Assembly (NCBI GenBank): GCA_021202075.1
Contig: JAJQDT010000152.1
Location: 1 to 53,461 of the forward strand
Source: Lachnospiraceae bacterium
Lineage (GTDB): Bacteria; Bacillota; Clostridia; Lachnospirales; Lachnospiraceae
DNA: 53,461 nucleotides
Reading direction: 5' to 3'
The position numbers and the translations under genes were made by a program. The notes beneath the pieces are model-generated. The model worked only from the letters and a program-made list of their open reading frames with translations. It had not been told where the DNA came from and did not search any database. Shown here in pieces: positions 17,125 through 26,325 of this stretch; the first letter of the stretch is position 1, and every line of letters starts with the position of its first letter.

Positions 17125-19254
17125 TCAGACTCCCTTCTGCCGGCGCACTCTTGTCACCAGATCATGATTGTCCCGTGTATGCAAAAACAGATTCAGAATA
17201 CTTTCCACCGCATCGTCGGACTTCATCCCGTTCAGCGCGCGGCGCATGTAATACATGGCTTCCTGCTCCTCGCGGTCCAGCAGCAGGTCTTCCCGCCGGG
17301 TGCCGGATTTTGGAATGTCGATGGCCGGGAACACGCGGCGCTCTGACAATTTCCGGTCAAGGACAAGCTCCATATTGCCGGTTCCTTTAAATTCCTCATA
17401 GACGACGTCGTCCATCTTGCTGCCGGTGTCCACCAGCGCCGTCGCCAGAATGGTCAGGCTGCCGCCCTCGCGCATATTTCTCGCCGCGCCGAAGAAACGC
17501 TTCGGCATATGCAGTGCAGCCGGATCAAGACCGCCGGAAAGGGTTCTTCCGCTGGGCGGAACCGTCAGGTTGTACGCCCGGGCCAGACGTGTGATGCTGT
17601 CAAGCAGGATAATGACGTCCTCCTTCTGTTCCACAAGCCGCTTCGCGCGCTCAATCACCATCTCGGACACACGCTTATGGTGCTCCGGCGTCTCGTCAAA
17701 CGTAGAATAGATGACCTCGACGTTTTCTCCGCGAATCGCCTCTTTGATATCGGTAACCTCCTCCGGACGCTCATCGATCAGAAGAATCAGGATTCGCATT
17801 TTAGGACAGTTTTTCAAAAGTGAACGGGCAATATCCTTCAAAAGCGTCGTCTTTCCGGCTTTCGGCGGAGAGACGATCATGCCGCGCTGCCCTTTTCCGA
17901 TTGGGGAAAACAAATCCACGATGCGCATCGCGGTCCCTCTCGGGTCTCGCTCCAGACGCAGGCGCTCATTCGGGAAAATCGGCGTCATATCTTCAAAATT
18001 CGAACGCCGCATCGCCTCAGAGGGCGGAAGCTCATTGATCTTCATCAGATACAGCAGAGCGCTGAATTTCTCCTGCTGTGATTTGATTCTCGTATTTCCG
18101 GAAATGATATCTCCGGTCTTTAAATTAAACCGGCGAATCTGTGACGGGGAAACATATACATCATTGTCGCCCGGCAGATAATTATCGCTTCGGATAAAGC
18201 CATACCCGTCCGGCATCACTTCCAGAATGCCGCTCACAGACTGCCCGCTGTCCAGCTGAGAAAGCTCCGCAGGCGGACGGTCAATGTCCTGAAGCCGGAC
18301 TTCTCCAGCCGCATTGCGCGAGGGCTGCTCCGTCGGGCCGCCGTCTCCTGAATAAATTCTGCGATCCTCAGATGCCTGCCCCGGTTCCGTATAACTTCTG
18401 CGATTCTCAGGTTCCTGCCCCGATTCCACATAATTCCTGTGATTCTCAGAAGCCTGACCTGATTCCGCATAGCTCCTGCGGTTTTCCGACATCTGATTCG
18501 GTTCCCCATAATTTCTTCGGTTTTCCGATCCCTGATTTGATTCCGTATAGCTTCTGCGGCTTTCCGAGCCCTGATTTGATTCTGCATAGTTTCTGCGGTT
18601 TTCCGAGCCCTGATTTGATTCCGCATAATTTCTGCGGTTTTCCGATCCCTGGCCTGACGCCGGATTGCTTCTCTGGTTCTCAAATGTCTGGCCTGATTCG
18701 GCATAATTCCTGCGATTTCCGGATACTCCCTGCTCCCCATAATTTCTGCGCGAAGCCGATGAACCATTCTGAACCATATGCACCTTTGATCGTTCATATG
18801 TGCGTCGTTCTCCATTATTCCGATCATAGGAAGGTCTGGTAATTCCCTCAGGAATCCGTTTACGTCTTTGCGGGGTTCTGACCGTCTCCGCCTGATCTGT
18901 TTCCGTATGCTTCTGGTCATCGTCCATATCATGTCCGGCCGTTTTTGCAGATTCTGCCCGATGTGTTTCATTTGAACTGCTTTTCAAATTTTCCGATTCC
19001 CTTGCGTCTCCGCCCGGTCCGTCACCGTCTGCCTGTCCATTCTGACGGCTTTCCGGTTTTTCTGCTTTTTCAGCCATGCTGTTCGCTGCATTGCCCGGAT
19101 TTTGCGCTTCCTTTGCTGCTTTATCCTTTTCGTCCTGCTCCAGCATCACTTCGATCAGTTTTGCCTTTCTCATGGCAGACGTGCCTTTCAGGCCTCTGGC
19201 TTTTGCAAGGTCTTTCAGCGTCGCCAACGAAAGCGATTCATATTTTTCTTTCAT
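17125..19254 (-). CDS. rho: Transcription termination factor Rho with long repetitive disordered insert
   Basis: 709 residues from [23 protein letters not shown] at 19254 with GAGGTG ahead is preferred to a GTG two codons upstream. Order: SAP-like helical domain (1-40), a charged disordered stretch (40-170), about ten 13-residue repeats rich in Asn, Arg, Tyr, Glu, Ser and Gln (about 180-305), the RNA-binding cold-shock-like domain (about 335-410; [14 protein letters not shown]), then the RecA-like ATPase with Walker [12 protein letters not shown] and DERPEEVTD. Typical Rho is about 420 residues, so roughly 290 are extra. It is a hexameric RNA helicase that ends transcription. It has its own promoter at 19419-19447. 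Confidence 0.96.
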   Translation of the reverse strand: MKEKYESLSLATLKDLAKARGLKGTSAMRKAKLIEVMLEQDEKDKAAKEAQNPGNAANSMAEKAEKPESRQNGQADGDGPGGDARESENLKSSSNETHRAESAKTAGHDMDDDQKHTETDQAETVRTPQRRKRIPEGITRPSYDRNNGERRTYERSKVHMVQNGSSASRRNYGEQGVSGNRRNYAESGQTFENQRSNPASGQGSENRRNYAESNQGSENRRNYAESNQGSESRRSYTESNQGSENRRNYGEPNQMSENRRSYAESGQASENHRNYVESGQEPENRRSYTEPGQASEDRRIYSGDGGPTEQPSRNAAGEVRLQDIDRPPAELSQLDSGQSVSGILEVMPDGYGFIRSDNYLPGDNDVYVSPSQIRRFNLKTGDIISGNTRIKSQQEKFSALLYLMKINELPPSEAMRRSNFEDMTPIFPNERLRLERDPRGTAMRIVDLFSPIGKGQRGMIVSPPKAGKTTLLKDIARSLLKNCPKMRILILLIDERPEEVTDIKEAIRGENVEVIYSTFDETPEHHKRVSEMVIERAKRLVEQKEDVIILLDSITRLARAYNLTVPPSGRTLSGGLDPAALHMPKRFFGAARNMREGGSLTILATALVDTGSKMDDVVYEEFKGTGNMELVLDRKLSERRVFPAIDIPKSGTRREDLLLDREEQEAMYYMRRALNGMKSDDAVESILNLFLHTRDNHDLVTRVRRQKGV
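18340..18717 (-). repeat. 39-bp coding tandem repeats inside rho
   Basis: About ten consecutive 39-bp units encode 13-residue repeats with consensus [13 protein letters not shown]. Two neighbouring units are identical in protein sequence; outer units are more diverged ([52 protein letters not shown]). Unit length is a multiple of three, so gain or loss of units keeps the frame. Confidence 0.92.
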
Positions 19255-19418
19255 ACACACCTCATAAAATGAATAAATAATACGCAGCTGTTTCGTAATC
19301 GTACAGCCGCGAGCACAATTCCATACAAAAACCGCCCTCGGCGAATGGGATCTGCGCTTTGATTCCTGGGAAAATGAATTGTCTGATTAGACAGAAACGT
19401 TTACCTAAATCTGATGAT

Positions 19419-19447
19419 ACGATAGCACAGCTTTTTATAATTGTCAA
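19419..19447 (-). promoter_or_regulatory. Sigma-A promoter of rho
   Basis: On the minus strand a consensus TTGACA, a 17-base spacer and TATCGT. It predicts a leader of about 160 nt. Rho genes are often autoregulated by termination in the leader, but the sequence shows no direct proof here. Confidence 0.7.
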
Positions 19448-19499
19448 ACCCAAAAAATAGCCAATGCGGATTTCCATGTTGCGGCTGTTCTGCTCCTTA

Positions 19500-19755
19500 T
19501 GCTATAATGAAAGCCGCGCAATTAAGAATCGCTTCGCGATTGTATATCCCATGCGAAGCGTGGGATGCCACCCCGGCGAGGGTATATCCCGTACGAAGTG
19601 CGGGATGCCTCCCCGGCGAGGGGGCGCGGTACTGTTCTCGATTTTCTGCGAAAATCGGAACATTGCCTTCGTCCATATTCGCTTCGCGAATACGGACATA
19701 TAATGAAAGCCGCGCAATTAAGAATCGGTCGCGAATACGGGCATATAATCAGACA
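19500..19755 (+). repeat. Mosaic of palindromic repeat units before the HAD gene
   Basis: The segment is built from repeated pieces. TATAATGAAAGCCGCGCAAT occurs at about 19502 and 19700. GGTATATCCCATGCGAAGCG and GGTATATCCCGTACGAAGTG are two forms of one hairpin unit. CGATTTTC-tgc-GAAAATCG is the same hairpin as at 460-584. The same GGTATATCCC...CCCCGGCGAGG unit appears reversed at 32315-32470. No gene runs through it; the segment fills most of the 19255-19783 gap. Confidence 0.75.
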
Positions 19756-19783
19756 AAACTTCAAAAAACGAGGACATCATTTT

Positions 19784-20536
19784 ATGAAGGCAAAGCTCCC
19801 TTCCTGCTACGACAATTACATCTTTGATCTCTATGGAACGCTGGTGGATATTCACACGGACGAGGATCTCCCGCAGCTCTGGGCGAAAATGAGCCTTTTC
19901 TGCGGATACTATGGAGCGCGGTATTTACCGGATGAGCTAAAAAATGCATGGAATCAGATAACCGGACGGCTTCTGCAGCAAAAAAATCAGGCGGGGGCTG
20001 ATCAGCATATAAGCAGCTATGAAGCATTTCCGGAGATCGATCTCCGGCTTGTCATCCGTGAGCTGTATGAGCAAAAAGGAGTATCCGCCGGCCCGGAGCT
20101 CGTCGTGCATACCGGGCAGCTTTTCCGGGTTCTCTCCACGGACTACATCCGGCTTTATGAAGGAGCCGCCGAGCTGCTTTCAGCGCTTCGCGCTTCCGGT
20201 AAAAAGGTCTGGCTGCTCACAAACGCGCAGCGTATTTTCACGGAATATGAATTGCATTTTCTGGATATCGATCACTGCTTCGACGGCATTCTGATTTCTT
20301 CGGACTTCGGCGCGGGCAAACCGAATCCGCTCTTTTTTCAGGAGCTTGTGGTAAAACATGGAATTGATTTTAAACATTCTCTGTTCATTGGAAATGACGC
20401 GGTCAACGACATTGGCGGCGCGCAGGCGGTAGGACTTGATACGTTTTATGTCCATTCCAACCTGTCAGACCGTCTGCCAACAAAAATGGCGGAAGTAAAC
20501 TACGCGGTTCTGGATTTTACCGGCTGGGCGGTCTGA
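19784..20536 (+). CDS. HAD-superfamily hydrolase
   Basis: 250 residues from MKAKLPSCYDNYIFDLYGTL with GAGGAC ahead of the ATG. Motif I is FDLYGTLVD with the nucleophile Asp. Motif II lies in KKVWLLTNAQR. Motif III/IV is the SDFGAGKPNPLFF and FIGNDAVNDIGGAQAVG pair. A helical cap sits between motifs I and II, so it belongs to subfamily I (phosphoglycolate phosphatase, haloacid dehalogenase-like). The substrate cannot be told. It is a single gene between the repeat mosaic and a convergent LacI-family gene. Confidence 0.85.
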   Translation: MKAKLPSCYDNYIFDLYGTLVDIHTDEDLPQLWAKMSLFCGYYGARYLPDELKNAWNQITGRLLQQKNQAGADQHISSYEAFPEIDLRLVIRELYEQKGVSAGPELVVHTGQLFRVLSTDYIRLYEGAAELLSALRASGKKVWLLTNAQRIFTEYELHFLDIDHCFDGILISSDFGAGKPNPLFFQELVVKHGIDFKHSLFIGNDAVNDIGGAQAVGLDTFYVHSNLSDRLPTKMAEVNYAVLDFTGWAV

Positions 20537-20589
20537 ATTCTCCGCCAGAAAGATACCAGACTTTCAGATTCAGGCGACAAAGTCAAATT

Positions 20590-21603
20590 TTACTTCGTCG
20601 ATTCCCGCAGAATCACCTGATAATTCAGCGGCACAAACTCTCCGTCCACTTTTTCGCCGAGCTGCTCCAGCAGAAGCTGGCAGGCGTTCATCCCGAGACT
20701 TTTTGTATTAAAATGCAGGCTTGTGACTGCCGGGATATAATATTCCAGAAGCGCACTGTCATAGAGGCTCGCCACCCGCATCTCCTGCGGGATCCGCACC
20801 CCGCGCTCACGCAGGCAGCCAAGCAGCATATTCGCGATCACATCATCCATGCAGACAATCCCGTCCGCCCCAGAAGCCAGAATCTGGTCGACTGCGGCGG
20901 CCACCTTTATATAGCTGTCCACATCCATAAACATCAGTGACTCATCCGCCCGGACGCGATAATCACTGTGGGCAGCTTCATATCCCAATACCCGGCTCTT
21001 TGTCACCAGATGCGCGCGGCTGCCCCCGAGCAGGGCAAGATGCCGCAGCCCCTTCATCAAAAGGATTCCGGTCAGCTCCCGGCTGCCCTCGCGATTCTGA
21101 TTGTCAATCCAGATCAGCCCCGGCTCCTGCGTCTGGGGCGTCCCGATCGCCACAAACGGAATCTGTTTTTCCTTTAAAAAAGGGTGCACGGAAGAATTCA
21201 CCAGAGCGCGCGTCACAATCACGCCGTCCACCTTGTGGTTCGCGATCATACGGCGCAGCTGATCCAGATTTTTTCCATCTACCATGGACAAAATCACATC
21301 ATAATTGTGCTGTGCGGCTTTCTCACAGATGCCGCTCATGCATTCCTTAAAAAACGGAAAATCAATCTCCGTATAATCCTCCGGCAAAAGCAGCCCGATA
21401 TTGTAGGTCCTGTTCTGCGCCAGCCCTCTCGCAACCACATTCGGCTGATAGTCGCACCGCTCGATGCACGCAAGCACCCTTTCCCGCGTCTCCCGGCTGA
21501 CGCGTCCTTTCCCCGAAAGCGCCCTGGAAACCGTCGTCTTACTGATACCAAGTTCACGCGCGACATCGTCGATCGTGCAGCGTTTCTTCTCCTTCTCTGC
21601 CAT
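20590..21603 (-). CDS. LacI-family transcriptional regulator
   Basis: 337 residues. The helix-turn-helix TIDDVARELGISKTTVSRAL and hinge helix NVVARGLAQNRT are followed by a periplasmic-binding-protein-like effector domain (VIVTRAL, FVAIGTP, GADGIVCMDDVIANMLLG). A strong GGGGGATT precedes the ATG. It would bind an operator as a dimer and respond to a sugar or related ligand. No sugar genes are adjacent, since truA lies upstream (44-base gap) and a convergent phosphatase downstream. It may be cotranscribed with truA or act elsewhere. Confidence 0.92.
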   Translation of the reverse strand: MAEKEKKRCTIDDVARELGISKTTVSRALSGKGRVSRETRERVLACIERCDYQPNVVARGLAQNRTYNIGLLLPEDYTEIDFPFFKECMSGICEKAAQHNYDVILSMVDGKNLDQLRRMIANHKVDGVIVTRALVNSSVHPFLKEKQIPFVAIGTPQTQEPGLIWIDNQNREGSRELTGILLMKGLRHLALLGGSRAHLVTKSRVLGYEAAHSDYRVRADESLMFMDVDSYIKVAAAVDQILASGADGIVCMDDVIANMLLGCLRERGVRIPQEMRVASLYDSALLEYYIPAVTSLHFNTKSLGMNACQLLLEQLGEKVDGEFVPLNYQVILRESTK

Positions 21604-21647
21604 AGCGCAATCCCCCCATCGCCAAATCCGCAGATACCTCTTCCAGG

Positions 21648-22562
21648 CTACAAATATTCAATCCCCATCAGCGTCAGCCCATGCGCCTGAGCGGTATCTC
21701 CGGCGAGGCTGCGGTTCTTCGCCAGCAGGATGTTCTCCATTTCTTCTGGCTCCTGCATGCCGCTCCCGATCCGAAGCAGCGTGCCGACGATGATGCGCAC
21801 CATATTATACAGAAACCCACTGCCGCAGATGCGCACGATAATCATGCCGTCATGCCGCCCGCAAAGCGCCTGCGCCCCGGCCGGGTTCGCGTCCATATCC
21901 TTCACGCTTCTCTGCCCGTCGGTGTTTTCTGCCTGCACAGACGGGCAAACTTTCCGCTCTGAGCCGGGCTGCTCTCCCGCGCCATCCTCTGCCCGAAACA
22001 CCTCCAGGCTGTAAATCGTCCGCACCCGGTTTGTCACCTCCGGCTTCGCCGTGCAAAAGCTGGTAAAGTCATGCGTCCCGACCAGATAATCCGCCGCCTT
22101 TTGCATCCGTTCCACATCCAGATCCCAATAATAAAAAAGCGAATACAGGCGGCTGCACGGGTCCGGAAAGCGGCGGTTGCAGATTCTGTACTCGTAGGTC
22201 TTTCTCGTCTCACAGAAGCGCGGGTGGAAATCCGAAGCAACCTCCCGTGAATCCCAAATGCGGATATCCTCCGGAAGCCGGGTGTTCAGCGCATAGGAAA
22301 TCCGGTCCGCGGGCATTCGCGCGGAGGTGTCAAAAACAGCCACATTCCCCCGCGCATGTACGCCCGCGTCCGTGCGGCTCGCGCCGAGCACATAGATGTT
22401 CTCCTGCAAGAGCTCACTTAAATGCCGGTTCAGCACACTGGCAACGGACACTCCATTGGGCTGCACCTGCCACCCGCAGTAATTCGTGCCATCGTAGGCG
22501 ACCGTTAATTTTACCCGTTTTTTTCTGTTTTCCGTTTCTGCCTCATCCATCTGCGTCACCAT
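21648..22562 (-). CDS. truA: tRNA pseudouridine synthase A with internal insert
   Basis: 304 residues; typical TruA is about 245-265. The catalytic Asp is D65 in GASRTDAGVHARGNV. Opening (KLTVAYDGTNYCGWQVQPNG) and closing (GSGFLYNMVRIIVGTLL) motifs are intact. The enzyme makes pseudouridine at positions 38-40 of the tRNA anticodon arm. Residues about 191-237 (AEDGAGEQPGSERKVCPSVQ... QALCGRH) form a hydrophilic insert between two core strands. It overlaps the end of ecfT by 7 bases, following the conserved ecfA1-ecfA2-ecfT-truA order of Firmicutes. The start at 22562 has only a weak Shine-Dalgarno; 22550 is an alternative. Confidence 0.93.
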   Translation of the reverse strand: MVTQMDEAETENRKKRVKLTVAYDGTNYCGWQVQPNGVSVASVLNRHLSELLQENIYVLGASRTDAGVHARGNVAVFDTSARMPADRISYALNTRLPEDIRIWDSREVASDFHPRFCETRKTYEYRICNRRFPDPCSRLYSLFYYWDLDVERMQKAADYLVGTHDFTSFCTAKPEVTNRVRTIYSLEVFRAEDGAGEQPGSERKVCPSVQAENTDGQRSVKDMDANPAGAQALCGRHDGMIIVRICGSGFLYNMVRIIVGTLLRIGSGMQEPEEMENILLAKNRSLAGDTAQAHGLTLMGIEYL

Positions 22563-23392
22563 CCCAGCGCCCCAAACAGCAGCGTTTCCAGCACATGAAA
22601 GCGGCTGACTACAAACATGATCACAAAATATCCCAGCAAAACCAGGTAAGCCGCTTTGTCCCTTCCTTTATAGACCAGCGGGCGCATTTTTGTCCGGCCC
22701 TCGCCGCCGTGATAGCCCCTCGCCTCCATCGCCATCGCCAGGTCATTCGCGCGCCGGAACGCCGAGATAAACAGCGGCACCAGCAGCGGCACCATATTTT
22801 TTGCCTTCTGAATCAGATTGCCGGACTCAAAATCCGCGCCGCGCGCCTGCTGCGCCTTCATAATCTTGTCCGTCTCCTCCATCAGAATCGGGATAAACCG
22901 GAGCGCGATGGACATCATCATCGCAATCTCATGCACCGGAACGCGCACCTTTTTCAGCGGGGAGAGCGCTTTCTCCATGCCGTCCGTCAGATCGTTCGGC
23001 GTGGTGGTCAGCGTCATCACAGAGGAACCGATGATCAGGTAAATCAGGCGGATCGCCATGGAAACCGCCGTTTTGATGCCCTCTACGGTGATCTGGAAAA
23101 CCCAGAATTTCACCACCACCGTGCCCTGCACCAGAAACAGATTGAAAATCACAGTGATCATCAAAAGCATAATAATCGCTCTCAGACCCTTGATCATAAA
23201 TTTGAAAGGAACCTGGGACGTCTTAATCACAGCGGCGAGAAAAATCGTCGCCACAACATATGCTTCGATCGTTCCAAAAGCAAACAGCGATATAATAAAT
23301 ACCAGCGTTCCTGCGAGCTTTACTCTCGGGTCCAGTTTATGAATGACCGAATCGGTCGGATAATATTGGCCTAACGTAATCTCTCGTAACAT
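22556..23392 (-). CDS. ecfT: ECF transporter transmembrane subunit EcfT
   Basis: 278 residues beginning MLREITLGQYYPTDSVIHKL. Membrane helices include LAGTLVFIISLFAFGTIEAY, FMIKGLRAIIMLLMITVIFN and AYLVLLGYFVIMFVVSRFHV. The two coupling motifs that contact the ATPases are QQARGADF and MEARGYHG, both with the required A-R-G. EcfT joins the two ATPases to interchangeable substrate-binding S components that import vitamins and metals. No S component is present here, so this is a shared (group II) energising module. Its gene is 343 bases after ecfA2. Confidence 0.93.
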   Translation of the reverse strand: MLREITLGQYYPTDSVIHKLDPRVKLAGTLVFIISLFAFGTIEAYVVATIFLAAVIKTSQVPFKFMIKGLRAIIMLLMITVIFNLFLVQGTVVVKFWVFQITVEGIKTAVSMAIRLIYLIIGSSVMTLTTTPNDLTDGMEKALSPLKKVRVPVHEIAMMMSIALRFIPILMEETDKIMKAQQARGADFESGNLIQKAKNMVPLLVPLFISAFRRANDLAMAMEARGYHGGEGRTKMRPLVYKGRDKAAYLVLLGYFVIMFVVSRFHVLETLLFGALGW

Positions 23393-23735
23393 AGGGTACT
23401 TCTTTCTGTTAATGTATTATATGATTTGCCCGACAAAAGGTCAATTTCCAGTCGTGGACACTACATATGGTATACGATTGCATATGAATATTACCATGTA
23501 TTGTGTCCGATTCTTAGAAAACAGGCTTTTGTCGCTTGAATCATTATATTCCAAATTCATACTCGGGGCGATCGCGCCTCCGGATGCAGACGATGGACAG
23601 CGCTGTTCCTCTTTGTACCGGATAAATGCCATTCCGTTCAGCGCGCAGGCTGCGTCGGGGCTTTTATAACCTCCCCGGATATTCAATTGACACAGGCATT
23701 TTGCATACAAATACATACACATGCATTTATGCATT
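23393..23735. other. 343-base gap inside the ECF operon, no gene recognised
   Basis: The usual ecfA2-ecfT junction is tight, so this gap is unusual. The minus-strand frame across it shows no family pattern and no good start. I see no terminator with a T run, no transposon ends and no member of the window's palindrome family. An old insertion that has decayed is possible. Confidence 0.4.
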
Positions 23736-24581
23736 TCAGCGCAGGCATTTCGCGATCGACTCTGCCGCCTCACTTGCGGTCGCCGCATCTGTGTCCACAT
23801 CCCAGCCCCGCCCGGCCAGCTCATGCATCAGGTAAACCTCCTGCGGAGCGGCCAGCCCGACCGCTTCCAGCTCTTTATAGTGGCGAAAGACTTTGCGCGG
23901 ACTGTCATCATACAGAACCTCGCCCTTGTTCATCACAATGATGCGCTCTACATACCGGGCGACGTCTTCCATACTGTGCGATACCAGCACGACCGTAATC
24001 TTCCGCTCCCGATGCAGCCGCGCGACCTGATCCAGGATGTCGTCCCGCCCTCTCGGGTCAAGCCCGGCCGTCGGCTCATCCAGCACCAGCACCTCCGGCT
24101 CCATCGCCAGGATCCCCGCGATCGCCGCGCGGCGTTTCTGCCCGCCGGAGAGCTCGAACGGAGATACCTTATAGTATTCCTCCCCGAGTCCGACCAACGC
24201 CAGCGCATCCTTCGCGCGCCGCTCAATCTCTGCCTGTTCAAGACCCAGATTCTTCGGGCCAAAGCAGACGTCCGTAAATACATCCGTCTCAAACAGCTGA
24301 TATTCCGGATACTGAAACACCAGGCCGACTTTACTGCGGAGCTGCTTCATGCTGTAGCCCTCCGCGTAGATATTTTCACTGTTGTAATAAATGGTTCCGG
24401 AGGTCGCCTTCAGCAGCCCGTTCAGATGCTGGATCAGCGTCGATTTCCCCGACCCGGTATGGCCGATGATCCCGATAAACTGCCCGTCCTCCAGTTCCAG
24501 ATTAATATCCTTCAGCGCGTGCTGTTCGAACACCGTGCCATTGCTGTACGTGTAATTCAAATGCTCGATTTTAATCGACAC
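23736..24581 (-). CDS. ecfA2: ECF transporter ATPase EcfA2
   Basis: 281 residues from a GTG start with AGGAGG 5-6 bases ahead. Walker A GHTGSGKSTL, Q loop VFQYPEYQLFE, signature LSGGQKRRAAIAG, Walker B VLVLDEPTAGLD and switch His SHSMEDVARY are all present. The YPEYQLF Q-loop form marks the EcfA' (EcfA2) type. It pairs with EcfA1 and EcfT to power vitamin uptake. It follows ecfA1 after a 172-base gap. Confidence 0.93.
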   Translation of the reverse strand: MSIKIEHLNYTYSNGTVFEQHALKDINLELEDGQFIGIIGHTGSGKSTLIQHLNGLLKATSGTIYYNSENIYAEGYSMKQLRSKVGLVFQYPEYQLFETDVFTDVCFGPKNLGLEQAEIERRAKDALALVGLGEEYYKVSPFELSGGQKRRAAIAGILAMEPEVLVLDEPTAGLDPRGRDDILDQVARLHRERKITVVLVSHSMEDVARYVERIIVMNKGEVLYDDSPRKVFRHYKELEAVGLAAPQEVYLMHELAGRGWDVDTDAATASEAAESIAKCLR

Positions 24582-24753
24582 AGCTGCCTCCTGTATAGTT
24601 CCTTTTACCTGTTTTTTAATTTCCGTTTATTACCTGACAGCTCCTCCTGCACGTAAAAACGAGAAGCAAAATTGTTCACATCGTATCGCCTCATGCACGA
24701 ATTGCCGGATTGCATGAGCAAGAAACAATTCCTGCACTCCGATCCCATGTGGG

Positions 24754-25644
24754 TTATCCAATGCAGGACGACTCTTCCGGCTTATGCCCCGCTGCCCGAT
24801 AATCCTCGAGTGCCTCGACCAGTTCCTCATTTGATAAAATATCCGGCCGCAGGTCAAACCCCATCTTGCGCAAATCGTGCGTGACCAGCGTGGCCTGCGG
24901 GACATCCAGACGGTAGGATTTGAGCTCCTCCACACGCCCGAACACCTCATGCGGGGTTCCCTGCATGACGATTTTCCCGGCATCCATCACAAACACCTTG
25001 TCCGCGTCGATGACTTCCTCCATATAATGGGTAATCAGAATCACCGTCACATGCTCAGTCCGGTTCAGCTCATGGACGGTCCGGATGACTTCCCTGCGCC
25101 CATTCGGATCCAGCATTGCGGTCGGCTCATCGAGCACAATACACTTCGGGCGCATCGCCACCACGCCGGCAATCGCCACGCGCTGCTTCTGTCCTCCGGA
25201 AAGCTTGTTCGGCGAGTGGGAACGGTACTCCCACATCCCGACCGAGCGCAGGCTTTTCTCCACGCGCTCCCAGATCTCCTGCTGCGGGACTCCCATATTT
25301 TCCGGTCCGAAGCCGACATCCTCATCCACGATGGTACCGATGATCTGGTTGTCGGGATTCTGGAAAACCATCCCCGCCGTCTGCCGGATCTCCCAGAGCT
25401 TCGACTCGTCCTGCGTGTTCTTGCCGTCCACGTAGAGTGTCCCCTCGCTCGGCAGCAGAATCGCGTTGATATGCTTTGCCAGCGTAGACTTTCCGGAACC
25501 ATTGTGCCCCAGAATCGCGATAAAGTCGCCGGCTTCAACATCCAGATCTACGCCGTCGACCGCCCGCGTCTTCGACTCCACATTTCCATTTTCATCCAGT
25601 TTCAGATAATCAAATGCGAGCTTCGCCGCTGATATAATTCCCAT
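24754..25644 (-). CDS. ecfA1: ECF transporter ATPase EcfA1
   Basis: 296 residues from MGIISAAKLAFDYLKLDENG with GGAG ahead of the ATG. Walker A GHNGSGKSTLAKH, Q loop VFQNPDNQIIGTIVDEDVGF, signature LSGGQKQRVAIAGVVAM, Walker B CIVLDEPTAMLDP and switch His THYMEEV are intact. The NPDNQ Q loop distinguishes EcfA1 from EcfA2. It is the first gene of the ecfA1-ecfA2-ecfT-truA unit, read from the promoter at 25849-25877. Confidence 0.94.
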   Translation of the reverse strand: MGIISAAKLAFDYLKLDENGNVESKTRAVDGVDLDVEAGDFIAILGHNGSGKSTLAKHINAILLPSEGTLYVDGKNTQDESKLWEIRQTAGMVFQNPDNQIIGTIVDEDVGFGPENMGVPQQEIWERVEKSLRSVGMWEYRSHSPNKLSGGQKQRVAIAGVVAMRPKCIVLDEPTAMLDPNGRREVIRTVHELNRTEHVTVILITHYMEEVIDADKVFVMDAGKIVMQGTPHEVFGRVEELKSYRLDVPQATLVTHDLRKMGFDLRPDILSNEELVEALEDYRAAGHKPEESSCIG

Positions 25645-25848
25645 TGCATCTCCTGTACCGCACCTGTAAATCCATTTGGGATTGCAAACTCCTGGTATCA
25701 GAAAGCAACCGGAAAACAGTTGCTGTAAACCGTCTTTTCTCACCAAAAAAACAGAAATCCGGTTGATCCACAGCATCCATCATATACCAGTGATACACAT
25801 CCAATACCGCAGGGTGCGATTTTTCTGCCTCAAATAATGTTCTGCCCG

Positions 25849-25877
25849 ATTATACCAACTCGCCTATTAAAAAGCAA
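25849..25877 (-). promoter_or_regulatory. Sigma-A promoter of the ECF operon with long leader
   Basis: On the minus strand TTGCTT, a 17-base spacer and a consensus TATAAT. The predicted leader before ecfA1 is about 200 nt. I do not recognise a riboswitch class in it. Confidence 0.75.
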
Positions 25878-25978
25878 GGGAGAATCATCAGAAAATGCAC
25901 GCAAACCAGGGTGCCCGCCGATGTGTGTGCTATGCGCACTGCTCTGCCCCGGCGCCTGAGCTGTAACGAAACAAAGAT

Positions 25979-26089
25979 GCAATGATGGCAATGATGCAAA
26001 TATTTGCCTTTAACAATGATGAGAGCAATGATGCAAATATTGGGCTTGAGCTATGATGAGAGCAATGACGCAAATATTGGGCTTGAGGT
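25979..26089 (+). repeat. Three 37-bp tandem repeats
   Basis: Units run at 25979-26015, 26016-26052 and 26053-26089. The last two differ by only a few bases (ATGATGAGAGCAATGATGCA followed by AATATTGGGCTTGAG); the first is more diverged. Each carries GCAATGANGCAAATATT. They lie upstream of the LRR gene and just outside the left inverted repeat at 26185. No gene crosses them. Confidence 0.8.
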
Positions 26090-26184
26090 GGACAAAAGAA
26101 AATATCTGTGCTATATTTTCGATATGCGGATGCGCCGGCACGGCGCCTGAAAGGGTGGAATTGTGCGGGAAGACCGTATCAGCA

Positions 26185-26265
26185 GTAAGGACCTGTTAAA
26201 AAATAACTTATGCATCTTGCACAGCCTAACGCGCGAATCGCAGACCACAAAAGCCTCAACGCAGC
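26185..26265 (+). repeat. Left 81-bp inverted repeat flanking the LRR cassette
   Basis: Aligned without gaps to the reverse complement of 30845-30925 it has 12 mismatches in 81 positions (about 85% identity). Shared blocks include TATGCATCTTGCA and ACGCGCGAATCGCAG. It lies 60 bases ahead of the start of the LRR gene. Confidence 0.88.
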
Positions 26266-26325
26266 CCGCTGCCGGGATAATTGATTGACTGATTTTGAAA
26301 TTCTTTAAGCAAGGAGAAAACGGAT

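Noticed and set aside
18340..18717. Regular 39-bp repeats that could suggest a CRISPR array
   Set aside because: They have no unique spacers, are in frame within rho and encode a continuous 13-residue protein repeat.
25979..26089. 37-bp repeats as a small CRISPR array
   Set aside because: The repeats touch each other directly with no spacers, and no cas genes are present.
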